This document shows, piece after piece, positions 7,425 to 8,639 of a stretch of DNA of 8,639 nt. The notes below the pieces were generated by a model. That model had not been told where the DNA came from. It saw only the letters and a list, made by a program, of their open reading frames with translations, and ran no database searches. How positions within the stretch are numbered: the stretch's first letter is position 1; each line of letters opens with the position of its first letter. The translations under genes were made by a program, and so were the position numbers. The stretch is from assembly GCA_044351265.1 (NCBI GenBank), contig JBILGC010000073.1, positions 1 through 8,639 on the forward strand, in the 5' to 3' direction. Origin of the DNA: JAJTFA01 sp044351265 (GTDB lineage: Bacteria > Bacteroidota > Bacteroidia > UKL13-3).

Positions 7425-8639
7425 TCAGTTATAAACCTTTCTTTTCTTAACCCACATAGCATTTCCATCTTGTTTAGTATCAGTATAACCTGCAGGTTCA
7501 CTGCTCTCTTTAAAAAATGTAGCGGCTATGGCTGCAACTTCATCGTGCGCAACGTCAGGTTTCAGCATATCCGACTTGAAATATTTATCAATAAACTTGG
7601 TGTCAAAATTGCCATTTACAAATGCTTCGTGCTTCATAACAAATAACCCAAATGATAAGGTAGTTTCAATACCACTTATTTTGTAATCGGAAATAGCCCT
7701 AATCATTCGGTTGATGGCTTCTTCTCTTGTATTTCCAAAAGTAATAAGCTTGGCAATCATTGGATCATAATGAATTGGGATTTCCATGCCTTCTTCAAAT
7801 GAGTCATCTACGCGTACACCATAACCTTGGGGCACTTTATAGGTTTTTAATTTACCAATATCCGGTAAAAAGTTATTGGCAGGATCTTCTGCGCAAACCC
7901 TTAGTTCAATGGCATGACCTTTTATGGTTAAATCTTGTTGGGTGTAGCCCAACTTTTCTCCTCTTGCCACACGTATTTGTTCCTTTACCAAATCCAAACC
8001 AACAATTTGCTCGGTAACCGGATGCTCCACCTGCAAGCGGGTATTCATTTCCAGAAAGTAAAAATTCAATTGTTCATCTACCAGAAATTCTACCGTACCT
8101 GCACTTGTATAATTGCAAGCCTTGGCTACGTTTACTGCCGCTTCGCCCATCTTTTTTCTTATTTCCGGGGTTAGGCATGAGGAGGGCGCTTCTTCAACTA
8201 ATTTTTGATGCCTGCGCTGTATGGAACATTCCCGCTCAAACAGGTAAACAATATTCCCGAAATTATCTCCCAGTATTTGTATTTCTATGTGTCGGGGCGA
8301 ACCAACATACTTTTCAATAAAAACTGCTCCATCTCCAAAAGCAGAAATTGCTTCACTTTGAGCCAGCTTAATTTGCTCTTCAAACTCCGACTCTTGGTTT
8401 ACAACTCGCATGCCTTTGCCACCTCCACCTGCGGAAGCTTTTATAAGAACAGGATAACCGATTGATGATGCAATTTTTTTTGCAGCCTGCACATCCTGTA
8501 TGGCTTCTTTGGTGCCTGGCACCATAGGAACATTAAATTTTTCTACCGCCTGCTTGGCTCCTATTTTACTTCCCATGGTGCGCATCGCATCACCGGTTGG
8601 TCCAATAAAAGTGATGCCCGCTTTTTTAACCTTATCTGC
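7425..8639 (-). CDS. Biotin carboxylase subunit of an acyl-CoA (acetyl-/propionyl-CoA) carboxylase, N-terminus beyond window
   Basis: The last 404 residues of a biotin carboxylase, which uses ATP and bicarbonate to carboxylate biotin on a carrier protein. The frame is open to base 8639 and the codons before the Met at 8585 read AGITFIGPTGDA, the usual family sequence, so that Met is internal; about 90-100 residues are missing. In visible numbering: the ATP-grasp glycine loop KASAGGGGKGMRVV (~68-80), EKYVGSPRHIEIQILGD (109-125), ERECSIQRRHQKLVEEAPS (135-153), the catalytic block EMNTRLQVEHPVTE (197-210; Glu197, Arg201 and Glu205 match E. coli AccC E288, R292 and E296), and GHAIELRVCAED (Arg247 matches R338). 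The end NGNFDTKFIDKYF resembles propionyl-/methylcrotonyl-CoA carboxylase alpha chains more than E. coli AccC. A ~45-residue tail follows, with no biotinyl domain and no AMKM-type motif, so the carrier must be separate. accC or a pccA-like gene are both possible. The T9SS gene follows 56 bases downstream. Confidence 0.93.
   Translation of the reverse strand, partial: ADKVKKAGITFIGPTGDAMRTMGSKIGAKQAVEKFNVPMVPGTKEAIQDVQAAKKIASSIGYPVLIKASAGGGGKGMRVVNQESEFEEQIKLAQSEAISAFGDGAVFIEKYVGSPRHIEIQILGDNFGNIVYLFERECSIQRRHQKLVEEAPSSCLTPEIRKKMGEAAVNVAKACNYTSAGTVEFLVDEQLNFYFLEMNTRLQVEHPVTEQIVGLDLVKEQIRVARGEKLGYTQQDLTIKGHAIELRVCAEDPANNFLPDIGKLKTYKVPQGYGVRVDDSFEEGMEIPIHYDPMIAKLITFGNTREEAINRMIRAISDYKISGIETTLSFGLFVMKHEAFVNGNFDTKFIDKYFKSDMLKPDVAHDEVAAIAATFFKESSEPAGYTDTKQDGNAMWVKKRKVYN

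Noticed and set aside
7760..8465. Cluster of overlapping plus-strand open frames (71-86 codons)
   Set aside because: All are antisense to the conserved biotin carboxylase motifs, overlap each other in different frames and show low-complexity, Cys/Phe/Leu-rich translations.
1..8639. The window as a single new multi-gene system
   Set aside because: The genes face different ways, belong to unrelated pathways (folate/histidine, acyl-CoA carboxylation, surface proteins) and show no shared regulation apart from common Bacteroidota promoter elements.

Overview
The window looks like chromosomal DNA from a Bacteroidota bacterium, probably of the Chitinophagales/Sphingobacteriales type. The evidence is a Por-secretion (type IX, T9SS) C-terminal sorting domain, a lipoprotein with a Bacteroidota-style SSC lipobox followed by acidic residues, TAnnTTTG-like -7 promoter elements with short A/T-rich leaders and no clear Shine-Dalgarno sequences, and AT-rich DNA. 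The order-level placement is an inference from style, not from a marker gene.

Layout, left to right. Positions 1-498 (+) hold the C-terminal half of a TIGR01777/YfcH-like SDR epimerase, cut by the left edge. Positions 536-1945 (+) encode a 469-residue lipoprotein with an N-terminal beta domain and a C-terminal parallel beta-helix. Positions 1946-3637 (-) encode a bifunctional glutamate formimidoyltransferase/formimidoyl-THF cyclodeaminase (FTCD), whose stop codon directly abuts the lipoprotein's stop. Positions 3638-3726 are a compact intergenic region with a strong Rho-independent terminator for the next minus-strand gene and an FTCD promoter built into its edge. Positions 3727-7368 (-) encode a 1213-residue multidomain T9SS cargo protein with a LamG domain. 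Positions 7425-8639 (-) hold the C-terminal ~80% of a biotin carboxylase subunit of an acyl-CoA carboxylase, cut by the right edge.

The genes do not form one pathway. FTCD feeds one-carbon units from histidine breakdown into folate, the biotin carboxylase belongs to acetyl-/propionyl-CoA carboxylation, and the lipoprotein and T9SS protein are envelope or surface proteins. I see no hut genes, secretion machinery, mobile element, tRNA, rRNA, CRISPR array or defence module. No gap between genes exceeds 90 bases. The most interesting item is the overlapping terminator/promoter at about 3659-3707, which also shows that the longest FTCD reading frame has a spurious N-terminus. I did not find a convincing undescribed system.
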